NCBI RefSeq assembly: GCF_001598555.1
Contig: NZ_BCZE01000034.1
Location: 31,998-95,997, forward strand
Direction: 5' to 3'
Source: Novosphingobium rosa NBRC 15208
GTDB taxonomy: Bacteria > Pseudomonadota > Alphaproteobacteria > Sphingomonadales > Sphingomonadaceae
Length of the DNA: 64,000 bases
The position numbers and the translations under genes were made by a program. Position 1 is the first letter of the stretch, and every line of letters starts with the position of its first letter. The notes below the pieces were generated by a model, which was not told where the DNA came from, did no database searches, and saw only the letters and a program-made list of their open reading frames with translations. Of the stretch, positions 10,291 to 18,703 are shown in pieces.

Positions 10291-11409
10291 TCAGCCGAGC
10301 TTCTTCCTTGTGAGAAAGGCGGACATCACATCGGCCACCGCAATGTTGTTGAGGTCGGAGAAGGGGAAATGAGTGTTGCCGTGTATCCCGATCTCGGGAA
10401 GGTGAATGACGGTCACATCCCCTCCATGGCGGTTGACGGCATCGCGCCAAAGGCGCGCCATCTCCAGACGCGCACGCCAACCGTCCGCGCCCGGATTGGG
10501 GTCCGGCTTGGCTGGAATGAAATCACCATAGACGATGAGAATAGGAATCCTGGTGAGCATCCGGAATTCTTCGAGGGGGGCTTCGATGGGCTCGATCGGA
10601 CCGGATGAACTAGCGATTGGAGCGGGCAATTCACCGGGGGGAAAGGCAAAATTGCTGCCGGGTTCGAAGGAAACGATACCGTGTACATTGTGGTTGTGCA
10701 TGGCCGTCTGCCAGCCAAGCCCGCCGCTGTGTGAATGCGTGACCAGCACGCCAGGGCCAATGCGGTCGAACAGAGCGACGATGGCATCAGAGGTGATCTT
10801 GAGATCGAACGGCCCCGTGCTGGGCGACATCTGCCGAAAATACTGATTGAGCGCTTCGGGATCGCGGGAAAATTGAACACCCGGATTGTAGTCGGGCCAG
10901 ACGCCGACGCGAAAAGTATCGAACCAGCGCTGGTCGTCAGGCGTGGTGCTGATCGGCGCGGCCTGTGTGGTGCGCCCGGCGCGACCTCGGCGTGGCTGAT
11001 CGATCAGATAGACGCTGTGCTTGCGGCGCAGAAAGATGTTTTGGAACCCTTCGCGGCCATCTGGTGTGGTTTCCCAGGTCTTGGAAAACTGGCCGATGCC
11101 ATGCCAGAACACCAGCGGCAGCGGCTTGGCCCCTACCGGTTTCTGGTAGAAGATGTAGGCGTGGTCACCATGCAGGGTTTGCCCTGTGGTGCCTTGCGCA
11201 TAGTGGTCGACCGTGCCGGGACTGGTGACGATGCTGCCGCCTGCGGCGAAGCTGCCCTGCTCGTCAATCACCAGTGGCGCGCGTGCTGCACCCGCAACGG
11301 GCGCGCCAGCGGCGGCAGTCGCAAACCCGGAGGCTGCCATCCCGGCCGCCGCCGCCCCGGTCGCTGAACGAGACAGCAGTGATCGCCGCGAAAGGGAAAT
11401 GTCCTGCAT
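10291..11409 (-). CDS. Tat-exported alpha/beta hydrolase
   Basis: The 372-residue protein starts MQDISLSRRSLLSRSATGAA, a twin-arginine leader followed by a long Ala-rich hydrophobic stretch, so it should act in the periplasm. After a small beta domain the fold has LVFWHGIGQFSKTW (oxyanion region) and GVLVTHSHSGGLGW, a nucleophile elbow S-H-S-G-G, with a late Asp in YGDFIP and a His in GIHGNTHFPFSD. Such proteins are esterases or lactonases, and the substrate here is unknown. The gene precedes the TetR/beta-oxidation operon in the same direction and follows a second exported esterase, so both may release an acid or alcohol for the downstream pathway. Confidence 0.85.
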   Translation of the reverse strand: MQDISLSRRSLLSRSATGAAAAGMAASGFATAAAGAPVAGAARAPLVIDEQGSFAAGGSIVTSPGTVDHYAQGTTGQTLHGDHAYIFYQKPVGAKPLPLVFWHGIGQFSKTWETTPDGREGFQNIFLRRKHSVYLIDQPRRGRAGRTTQAAPISTTPDDQRWFDTFRVGVWPDYNPGVQFSRDPEALNQYFRQMSPSTGPFDLKITSDAIVALFDRIGPGVLVTHSHSGGLGWQTAMHNHNVHGIVSFEPGSNFAFPPGELPAPIASSSGPIEPIEAPLEEFRMLTRIPILIVYGDFIPAKPDPNPGADGWRARLEMARLWRDAVNRHGGDVTVIHLPEIGIHGNTHFPFSDLNNIAVADVMSAFLTRKKLG

Positions 11410-11502
11410 TGTTGAGCATCCTTGAATGATGCTGATCGCTCCACGAGGCGGGCGATCAGCTTGTCCCTGTTTGTCTGTCCAATATTTCTCAGGGACGCGA
11501 TG

Positions 11503-13092
11503 TTAGCGTGGTATTACCGAGCCGTCCGCTTTTTCGGTGGCGTCAAGCCGAGCCTTGCGGGGATCGGCCTCCCCGACCGCTGTCCCGTCGGCGCGGAAAT
11601 CCATGATCATGTCACCGGCAGGGGTGTAGGCCTGCCATGTCGGCATGCCTTCGCCGTCAGGCTTTCCAGTCCTGGCAAAATTTGCCCAATAGCGATTCAT
11701 CGTCCGGGCGACCGCCTCGTCCTTTGCCGTGGGTTGGCTACCGGGTCGGCTCTGGAGTGTGTCGAAGACGAAAGGCAGTTCGGAGGCATGCGGCGCCCCC
11801 TCTTTGAAGCGATCGCGCATGGCGTCGGCGACATAGGAGAAACGATAGATATAGGCAGGCGCGCCCTTGGCGGCATAGGCCGCCGCGGTCAGGCGTGCAG
11901 GTTCCGCCCACACCCGGTCGGTGATCGCCATTGTGAGCAGTTCGGCCAGCGGGCGATCCCCCGCCGGATCGTAAGCGGCCATCGCCGCCTGCTTGCCGGA
12001 CTTGAATTGGGAGAAAAGCTCATCCTTGGACGAGGCGGCCAGGAATCCTCCGGTGACCTCGGCGCTGTTGGAACCGATCACCAGCGGGACGACGGTCTGC
12101 TGCCCCTTGCGATAGGCCTGCTCGGCGGTTTGCGTCACGATCGTGCCATCGACAATCGGCCCGGGGTAGATCCGCGCGCCATCCTTGCCGTCGGTTTCGA
12201 GTCCGCCATCGAGGATCTGGTCGGCGGGCAGTGCACGCAGATTGGCCAGCGCGGCCGGATCAGTGCCCTCGATCTTCTGCCTGCGGGCGAAGTTGATCCC
12301 GGTGGTCTGTGCCGACACCGGATAGTTGGGATCGGCATTGTCCTTGCTCATTGGTCGCCCGGTCAGGGTGCCGTCGCGGCCGCCCCCGGATTCGATAATC
12401 GCCTTGTTGAACAGGCCCCGTGCAGCCGGCGAGGTCAGCAGGGTGTGAACCGAAACTCCGCCGGCGGATTCACCGAAGATGGTGACATTCTCCGGATCGC
12501 CTCCAAAAGCCGCCACATTGCGCCGCACCCATTTCAGCGCGGCGATCTGGTCCATATAGGCATAATTGCCTTTGGGCTCATCGGGGTGTTCCTTGCTCAG
12601 CGCAGGGAAAGCGAAGAAGCCGAAGCGCCCGAGACGGTAATTGATCGTGATGAGCATCACGCCCTGCCGCGCAAACTGAGCGCCGGAATAGGTCGGATCG
12701 GCACCGCTTCCGAACAGGAAGGCGCCGCCGTAGATCCAGACCATGACGGGAAGCTTGCGTCCCGGCTCGCTCTGGGCCGGGCGCCAGATGTTGAGGAACA
12801 GGCAATCCTCGGATTTTGGACGGGCCGAAGGGGGGCCGAAGGCCACCTGCGCGCAATCGGCGCCGAAGCTTGTGGCATCCCGTTCGCCCTGCCAGGGCTC
12901 GACGGGCTGAGGCGGGCGCCAGCGCCAGGCACCCACCGGAGGCGCGGCGAAGGGAATGCCCTTGTAGCTGGTCACGCCATCCTGGGTGGAGCCGCGCAGC
13001 GCGCCATCGGGCAGGGTGACCGTTTGCGCATGGGCGGGGGACAGAGCGGACAGGCCGCAGGCAAGCAGGAAGAGACGAGACAGCCGGTTCAT
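11503..13092 (-). CDS. Secreted type-B carboxylesterase
   Basis: The start at 13092 gives a 529-residue protein with a clean Sec signal peptide (MNRLSRLFLLACGLSALSPA, cut after HAQ). A longer frame upstream adds 66 unlike residues. The type-B carboxylesterase signatures are present: SEDCLFLNIW near residue 100 and FGESAGGVSVH with the nucleophile Ser near residue 206. A GGGRDGTL segment follows, and ALPADQI and a C-terminal HASELPFVFDT contain the catalytic His. The family hydrolyses carboxylic esters of bulky alcohols. Its location in the periplasm beside alcohol and aldehyde dehydrogenase genes suggests supply of an alcohol or acid substrate. Confidence 0.93.
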   Translation of the reverse strand: MNRLSRLFLLACGLSALSPAHAQTVTLPDGALRGSTQDGVTSYKGIPFAAPPVGAWRWRPPQPVEPWQGERDATSFGADCAQVAFGPPSARPKSEDCLFLNIWRPAQSEPGRKLPVMVWIYGGAFLFGSGADPTYSGAQFARQGVMLITINYRLGRFGFFAFPALSKEHPDEPKGNYAYMDQIAALKWVRRNVAAFGGDPENVTIFGESAGGVSVHTLLTSPAARGLFNKAIIESGGGRDGTLTGRPMSKDNADPNYPVSAQTTGINFARRQKIEGTDPAALANLRALPADQILDGGLETDGKDGARIYPGPIVDGTIVTQTAEQAYRKGQQTVVPLVIGSNSAEVTGGFLAASSKDELFSQFKSGKQAAMAAYDPAGDRPLAELLTMAITDRVWAEPARLTAAAYAAKGAPAYIYRFSYVADAMRDRFKEGAPHASELPFVFDTLQSRPGSQPTAKDEAVARTMNRYWANFARTGKPDGEGMPTWQAYTPAGDMIMDFRADGTAVGEADPRKARLDATEKADGSVIPR

Positions 13093-13550
13093 AGCATGGT
13101 CCTGCGCAAGAGAGGGTGGTGGCCGGGCAGTACCGTCGCACCAGTCCTGGGCCGATGGCCAAATGACTGGCCGGGATGAACTGCTGGGTCCGCGTGACGA
13201 AACGCTCTTGCAGGTGCCAGCCTGGCTTCGTGCTGGCTGCGTCCTGCCGGTTTGGCGGCAATTGCTGCCATCACACTGCCCCCTGCTCAAGAGCCCGACG
13301 CAAGGTCAGGCCTCTCCAATCTCCACGTAAGCCCGATCCTAACAGGGCCGAACGTTTTGATTAGAGGGGAGCATCGGCATAGCGTCATAAGGCTGGCTAA
13401 TGAATGCCGCGCAGACATGGGTGGCGCACCGTCTCGGGTCAACCGCCGTGAAGCGGCGGTCCTGCCTTACCTGCCATGCTTCCATGTGAGTGGAGGGCGG
13501 CGCAACGTGAAGTCGCAACATTCGACGCGCGCCGTCACCCGCTTGGCCTG
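13093..13550. other. Intergenic region without supported gene
   Basis: Short frames occur on both strands but none has an RBS or recognisable protein. The stretch would hold the promoter for the carboxylesterase on its left side and the end of the crotonase-headed group on its right. I see no clear terminator. Confidence 0.5.
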
Positions 13551-14342
13551 TCAGTCGAAACGGGGCTCGCGCTTTTCCAGAAAGGCCTCGACCGCCTCGC
13601 TGTGATCTGCTGTCTTGTGCGAAATCGCCTGATAGGCTGCGGAAAGCTCGAGAACATCGCTCAGCCGGCTGTGGAGCGATTCACGCATCAGACGCTTGCT
13701 CAGCCGAATGCCATGCGAAGGATTGCGCGCGATCCGCCCGGCCAGTTCGCGCGCAGCGGCCAGCAACTCTTCACCCGGCACGATTTTGGAAATGAGCCGC
13801 ATCTGCAGGGCCTGTTCGGCATCGATCATATCGCCGGTGAAAGCCATTTCCGCCGCCGCCGAAAGGCCGACGATGCGCGGCAGCAGCCAGGCGCCACCGT
13901 CACCCGGAATGATCCCGAGGCGAATGAAACTTTCGGCGAATTTGGCCTTCTCGGCGGCGATCCTGATGTCGCACATGCAGGCCAGATCGAGCCCGGCACC
14001 GATAGCATGGCCGTTGACCGCCGCGATGACGGGCACTTCCAGATTGAAGAGCGCCAGAGTGAGGCGCTGGATGCCGCGTCGATATTCGTGGCGGATGGCG
14101 ATCTCTGAAACCTCGGGTGTGGCCTGGCGCTTCATCTCGTTGATGTCGCCGCCCGCGCAGAAGGAGGGGCCATTGCCTGTCAGGATCACGCAGCGCACGC
14201 TGTGATCGTCGTGAATGCGATCGATTGCGGCGAGGAATTCCGGGATCGCGCTGTTGCCGGTTAGCGGGTTGCGCCGAGCCGGATCGTTCATGGTCAGGGT
14301 CACCACAGGGCCCTGCTGTTCATAAATCAGGAAATCGGTCAC
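13551..14342 (-). CDS. Enoyl-CoA hydratase/isomerase (crotonase family)
   Basis: The GTG at 14342 is chosen because GATGAGGA lies about nine bases upstream and it starts 10 bases after the DUF2889 stop; the product is 263 residues, the usual size. A longer ATG-initiated frame would overlap the upstream gene. CAGGDINEMKR and AVNGHAIGAGLDLACMCDIR are the two oxyanion-hole loops of the crotonase fold, and FIRLGIIPGDGGAWLLPRIVG contains the position of the catalytic Glu (here Asp in GDGG). Such proteins hydrate, isomerise or dehydrate acyl-CoA. It ends a six-gene minus-strand group of alcohol and aldehyde dehydrogenases and probably acts after CoA activation. Confidence 0.92.
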   Translation of the reverse strand: MTDFLIYEQQGPVVTLTMNDPARRNPLTGNSAIPEFLAAIDRIHDDHSVRCVILTGNGPSFCAGGDINEMKRQATPEVSEIAIRHEYRRGIQRLTLALFNLEVPVIAAVNGHAIGAGLDLACMCDIRIAAEKAKFAESFIRLGIIPGDGGAWLLPRIVGLSAAAEMAFTGDMIDAEQALQMRLISKIVPGEELLAAARELAGRIARNPSHGIRLSKRLMRESLHSRLSDVLELSAAYQAISHKTADHSEAVEAFLEKREPRFD

Positions 14343-14352
14343 GCAGTCATCC

Positions 14353-14937
14353 TCATCGCTCGTCGATTTCAGCCTGCTGGGAAACAGGCTCATAAAAGTC
14401 TGGCCAGCGCCGCTTCACCAGATCGCTGTGCGGGCTGTAGGCGAAACAAGTGCCCAACTGGAGGGGCCTTCCCTGTGCGTCGACAGGGTCTGGCCTGTCC
14501 TGCCGCAGTCCGCTCATGGCCTGAAGCGCGGCAGTGGCCATGGGGCCGAGCAATTCGGCGAGATGGGTGCAGCGCGACGCCGGCGGCAGACGGCGCTGCA
14601 CCTCCTTGTTCCACCCACGGCCGATCTGAAGCCCGATAATCGCGCGCATCGCCGATGCGGCGGCCGGGCACATCTCATAGGGGGTGGCGCGGGTGAAGGT
14701 CCGCACGTCGCGCACCACCATGTCGGAGCCGAAGATGAGGGAAAGCCCCATGTCGTGAATGGGCTCATCGGCCGGGACACGGTAATCGCCGCTGGCGGGG
14801 GCAAAATCGACCGGCTTGGTGTCGATGATATGCCCCTCGATCTCGAACAGATCGTTGGCCAGGCGATACCCCCGCATCGTGATACGCCGCAGATGAAGGT
14901 CGTCGAGCCTTTCGTAAGGGGCCCCCGGTCCGTTCAT
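14353..14937 (-). CDS. DUF2889 family protein
   Basis: This 194-residue protein has the pattern I associate with DUF2889: LHLRRITMRGYRLANDLFEI, then EGHIIDTKPVDF, and a distal SRCTHLAELLGPMATAALQA with a Cys-Thr-His-Leu motif. The biochemical role of the family is not established. The start overlaps the end of the zinc alcohol dehydrogenase by four bases (ATGA), and the crotonase start follows 10 bases after its stop. It is therefore translated as a member of the catabolic operon, and is probably a pathway enzyme or accessory protein rather than a passenger (inference). Confidence 0.8.
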   Translation of the reverse strand: MNGPGAPYERLDDLHLRRITMRGYRLANDLFEIEGHIIDTKPVDFAPASGDYRVPADEPIHDMGLSLIFGSDMVVRDVRTFTRATPYEMCPAAASAMRAIIGLQIGRGWNKEVQRRLPPASRCTHLAELLGPMATAALQAMSGLRQDRPDPVDAQGRPLQLGTCFAYSPHSDLVKRRWPDFYEPVSQQAEIDER

Positions 14938-16022
14938 GGCATAACACCGGCGTCGGCCAGCGCGACCGCCTGCCCTTCCTTCATGGTGGCTGCATCGATG
15001 ACGAAGCGATAGCGCACATCGCCTTTTTCCAGGCGCTCATAAGCGCCGGCAATGGCGTCCGCCGCTATGATCTCGACCTCGGCGCCGATGCCGTGGGCTG
15101 CACAAAAGTCGATCATATCCTGCGTTTCGGCAATGCCGCCGCTGCGGGTACCAGCGATTGAACGCCGGTTTGCAAGCAGGGATGCGGCTGAGCAGGAGAG
15201 CGGCTTTTCGGGGATCGCAAGGGTGACCATCACGCCATCGACCGCCAGCATGGCGAGGTAGGCGTCGATATCGACATTGGCGGGCACCGTCGAAATGATA
15301 AGGTCGAAACGGCCCGTCAGAGCCTCCATCGCCCCGGGCTGGGTAACCACGACATAGTCCTCGGCACCCATGCGCAGCGCATCCGGACGCTTAGCGTCGG
15401 AGATGTCGAGAACGGTAGTGCGCGCTCCCATGGCATGGGCAATTTGCACCCCGACATGGCCCAGCCCCCCGAAACCGACAATGGCGACGCGGCGCCCCGG
15501 GCCCGCTCCCCAATGCCGCAATGGCGAGTAGAGCGTGATGCCCGCGCAGAACAGAGGCGCGGTCTGCGCCAGATCCATGCCCGCCGGTATCTTGATGGTA
15601 TAGGCTTGATCGACCACGATTTGGTCGCTGTATCCGCCATAGGTCGGATCGCCGTCATGATCGCGCGAGTTGTAGGTCAGCACGCGGCGACCGCTGCAAT
15701 ATTGCTCAAGTCCGGCCTTGCAGCTGTCGCATTCGCGGCATGAATCCACCATATTGCCGACCCCGGCATGGTCGCCGACCTTGAATTTTGACACCGCGCT
15801 GCCAACCGCGGTGACCACTCCGGCGATTTCATGCCCGGGCACCATGGGGAAGATCGGGGTGCCGCGTTTGGCGTGGACATGCTCAAGGTCGGAATGACAG
15901 ATTCCGGCGTAGGCGATGGCGATCACCACATCGTGTGGGCCCGGCTCACGCCTTTCGATGATCGCGGGAACGAAGGGGCCCCCGCGATCGCACACGCAAC
16001 GGGCGTGAGTTGTCAGTCCCAT
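14934..16022 (-). CDS. Zinc-dependent alcohol dehydrogenase, CAD/YahK-like
   Basis: The 362-residue enzyme interconverts a primary alcohol and aldehyde with NAD(P). The ATG at 16022 overlaps the upstream aldehyde dehydrogenase stop by one base. Catalytic zinc ligands are in AGICHSD and PGHEIAGVV; the structural zinc cluster is SCRECDSCKAGLEQYC. The Rossmann motif is IVGFGGLGHVGVQIAHAMGA. The overall pattern matches the cinnamyl-alcohol/YahK subgroup with broad aldehyde specificity. It is placed between an aldehyde dehydrogenase and DUF2889, so it probably acts on the same carbon skeleton as the other alcohol dehydrogenases in the cluster. Confidence 0.93.
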   Translation of the reverse strand: MGLTTHARCVCDRGGPFVPAIIERREPGPHDVVIAIAYAGICHSDLEHVHAKRGTPIFPMVPGHEIAGVVTAVGSAVSKFKVGDHAGVGNMVDSCRECDSCKAGLEQYCSGRRVLTYNSRDHDGDPTYGGYSDQIVVDQAYTIKIPAGMDLAQTAPLFCAGITLYSPLRHWGAGPGRRVAIVGFGGLGHVGVQIAHAMGARTTVLDISDAKRPDALRMGAEDYVVVTQPGAMEALTGRFDLIISTVPANVDIDAYLAMLAVDGVMVTLAIPEKPLSCSAASLLANRRSIAGTRSGGIAETQDMIDFCAAHGIGAEVEIIAADAIAGAYERLEKGDVRYRFVIDAATMKEGQAVALADAGVMP

Positions 16023-17503
16023 CAGCCGTTTACCGATTTGTATTCGAGGAATTCCTCCAATCCGTAGCGACCCCATTCACGGCCGATGCCCGACAGTTTG
16101 AAGCCACCATGCGGGGCAAGCTTGCTGATCGGCGCGCCGTTGATGCGGATGCGTCCGGTTCGCAGGCGCCGGGCCAGGGCGCGGGCGCGGTCGGGCGTTT
16201 CAGCCCAGATGCCGCCGGCCAGACCATAGGGGGAGTCGTTGGCGATCGCGAAGGCATCGTCCTCATTGTCGAAGGGGATGATCGTGACCACCGGGCCGAA
16301 AATTTCCTCGCGGGCGATGCGCATGGAATTGTCGGCGGTAAAAACGGTCGGGCGGATGAAATAGCCGCGTTCCAGTCCCTCAGGCGCTTCTGCCCCTCCG
16401 GTCAGCAGGCGCGCGCCTTCTTGAGGCGCGGTGCGGATGTAGTCGCGGATGCGCTCGCGCTGGATGCCGGTGATGACCGGGCCCAGCGTGGTGGCCGGGT
16501 CGAATGGGTCGCCCAGCACATAGGCTTGCGCCGCCGCGATCGCCATCGCTTCGACCTGCGCGAGCTTGCTGCGCGGGACGAGCATGCGCGTAAGGCCGCC
16601 GCAGACCTGCCCGGCGTTGCGGAAGGCATCGGCAATGCCGGTCTTGATCGCTTTTTCGAAATCGGCGCCGTCAAAAATGATGTTGGCCGATTTGCCGCCC
16701 AGTTCAAGATGGACACGTTTGACCGTATCGGATGCCAGAGCCATCACCCGCTGCCCGGCGCGCACCGAGCCCGTCAGCGATACCAGATCGATCAGCGGGT
16801 GGCTGGCGATGGCTTCGCCAACTTCCGGCCCGGTGCCGTTCACCAGATTGAACACACCCGCCGGAACACCCGCCTTCTCCACCATCTCGGCAAAGATGAA
16901 GGCGCTGAACGGTGCGACCTCGCTGCTCTTGAGAACGACAGTGCAGCCCGCGGCCATGGCCGCTCCGGCCTTGGAGATGATCGAGCGCAGCGGGGCGTTC
17001 CAGGCGGTGATCGCTCCGACGATGCCCGCCGCCTCGCGCCGCACTTCGGCTCCATCATAGTGATCGACCCAGGAGATGTCGTCCAGCGCGTCAGCCATGA
17101 TGTCGAGTTCATCGACCGCGCCTTCTGCCTGGGACACGCGCGCCGAGGTGATCGGCTGGCCAACCTCGGTTACGATGGTGCGGGTGATCTCCTCGGTTCG
17201 TTCACGGGTCAGCTGCGCGAGCTGGTGGAAGATGGCCTTGCGTTCCTCGATGGTGGTGTTCGACCAGTCGTCGAACGCGCGGGCGGCAGCCTGCGTGGCA
17301 CGGTCCACATCCTGCTCGGTGCCACGCACAACCGAGCCGATGCGTTCTTCGGTTGCCGGATTGATGACCTCGATCATCTCTGTGCCGCTGGAGGCCACCC
17401 AGTGGCCATCGATGTAAATCTGATCGCGCTCGCCCAGCGCGGGGAGGGAGGAGGGTGGTGCCAGGCCGATGCCTGCCTCCGAAGTTTCGAGGGAATGTGT
17501 CAC
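16022..17503 (-). CDS. NAD(P)-dependent aldehyde dehydrogenase
   Basis: The 493-residue protein oxidises an aldehyde to the acid. LELGGKSANIIFDGAD holds the general-base Glu and FRNAGQVCGGLTRMLVPR holds the catalytic Cys. FTGSVRAGQRV-like residues (SLTGSVRAGQ) form the coenzyme loop and EEIFGPVVTIIPF the C-terminal signature. It overlaps the iron-ADH-family gene by four bases upstream and the zinc ADH by one base downstream, so the three are tightly coupled. It is a paralogue of, but clearly distinct from, the aldehyde dehydrogenase at 18704. Confidence 0.95.
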   Translation of the reverse strand: MTHSLETSEAGIGLAPPSSLPALGERDQIYIDGHWVASSGTEMIEVINPATEERIGSVVRGTEQDVDRATQAAARAFDDWSNTTIEERKAIFHQLAQLTRERTEEITRTIVTEVGQPITSARVSQAEGAVDELDIMADALDDISWVDHYDGAEVRREAAGIVGAITAWNAPLRSIISKAGAAMAAGCTVVLKSSEVAPFSAFIFAEMVEKAGVPAGVFNLVNGTGPEVGEAIASHPLIDLVSLTGSVRAGQRVMALASDTVKRVHLELGGKSANIIFDGADFEKAIKTGIADAFRNAGQVCGGLTRMLVPRSKLAQVEAMAIAAAQAYVLGDPFDPATTLGPVITGIQRERIRDYIRTAPQEGARLLTGGAEAPEGLERGYFIRPTVFTADNSMRIAREEIFGPVVTIIPFDNEDDAFAIANDSPYGLAGGIWAETPDRARALARRLRTGRIRINGAPISKLAPHGGFKLSGIGREWGRYGLEEFLEYKSVNG

Positions 17504-18663
17504 CAGGCGTCCTCCATCAGTGCGACAAGCTCGTGCTCGTCTTGTACCGGTCGCGGGTTGCTCTTGAGAAACCAGTCGCCCATCGCGCGTTTCGCGATGT
17601 CGGGCAGATCGGTTTTCTTTACGCCCGCTTCCCGCAGATGCGCGGGTACGTTCAATGTTTCAAACAGAGCGCGCAGCCGTCCGGCCACCCGCGCAACGTC
17701 GCCGCCGGGCAGGCCTAGCGCCACCGCCACTTTGTCGATCCCATCCCGCGCCGCCGCCGCATTGAAATGCAACACGGTGGGAAGCACGATAGCATTGACC
17801 ACGCCGTTCTCGATGCCGAAGTGCGAGCCTATGGCATGGCCCAGCACGGTGGTCATCCCGGCGCCGCTATGGTCGGTTCCCTGACCGCACAGCAGCGCAG
17901 CAATGGCCAGATTGACCCGTGCCTTGGGCGTATCGACAGTTTCGTCATTCCGCAGATGCTGATCGCACAGGCGCAACGCATGGATGAGCTCGCCGTCGGC
18001 GATCGGATCGCCCTTGGACGACATCAGGCCTTCGATTGACATGGCCAACGTGTTCAGGCTCGCCGAGACAATCAGGTGGCGGGGCGCCGATGCCAGCAGA
18101 TCCGGGTGGATGAACAGACACTGCGCCCGGGTCTTTGGATCGAACAGGGCGAGGCGGGCATGGGTCTCATCATCCAACAAGGCGCTTCCGGCCTTCGCCA
18201 TTGCCGTGGTCGGTGTCGTCGGGACGATCAATTGGGGGAGCTTTGGGTTGCCCAGGCGGGGGCTGGTGAGCGCGCCGTCCCTGACAGTCGTCGCCAGCGA
18301 GGCGACGTCACCTTGTTCGGCCACCAATATGCTCGCCGCCCGGGCCGTAACGATGGCAGACCCGCCGCCCACTGCGATCACCGCATCAGCTTTAAGCGAG
18401 CGCAGCAAATCCGCCGCTGCCTTCACGCTTGAAACCGGGCTGTGGGCCTTGACGCTGCTGAAAGTGCCCGCGAGGCGCCCCCCCAGCGCCTCGCGGACAA
18501 GGTCGAGAGGCGAAGCCTCTCGGCCCAGAGTCGCGCCGCAGATGATCACGGCGCGTTTGCTCCCGAGCCTGTCGAGTTCACGCGGTAAATGCGTGAAAGC
18601 GCGCGTACCGGCATGAACCCGAAGGGCAGGTGTCACATGCTGAAAATCGATGGTATCGCTCAT
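17500..18663 (-). CDS. Iron-containing ADH-family protein (maleylacetate-reductase-like) with altered metal site
   Basis: Starting at 18663 (MSDTIDFQHV) the product has 387 residues, normal for the family. The N-terminal nucleotide domain has KADAVIAVGGGSAIVTAR and IVPTTPTTAMA. In the C-terminal helical domain the four positions that bind iron in FucO-type enzymes read Asn204 (SLNTLAMSIE), Met208, His276 (GHAIGSHFG) and Asn286 (IENGVVN); only His276 is retained. Maleylacetate reductases of the same superfamily also have Asn at the first position and work without metal, which makes a reductase role possible. It overlaps the downstream aldehyde dehydrogenase by four bases. Function uncertain beyond the family. 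Confidence 0.85.
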   Translation of the reverse strand: MSDTIDFQHVTPALRVHAGTRAFTHLPRELDRLGSKRAVIICGATLGREASPLDLVREALGGRLAGTFSSVKAHSPVSSVKAAADLLRSLKADAVIAVGGGSAIVTARAASILVAEQGDVASLATTVRDGALTSPRLGNPKLPQLIVPTTPTTAMAKAGSALLDDETHARLALFDPKTRAQCLFIHPDLLASAPRHLIVSASLNTLAMSIEGLMSSKGDPIADGELIHALRLCDQHLRNDETVDTPKARVNLAIAALLCGQGTDHSGAGMTTVLGHAIGSHFGIENGVVNAIVLPTVLHFNAAAARDGIDKVAVALGLPGGDVARVAGRLRALFETLNVPAHLREAGVKKTDLPDIAKRAMGDWFLKSNPRPVQDEHELVALMEDAW

Positions 18664-18703
18664 GGGCGTATCCGGTAGCGTGCTGGAAAGGGAGGCGAGC
18701 CAT

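Noticed and set aside
16010..17884. A 624-codon plus-strand frame across the aldehyde dehydrogenase
   Set aside because: Antisense shadow of a conserved aldehyde dehydrogenase with intact motifs.
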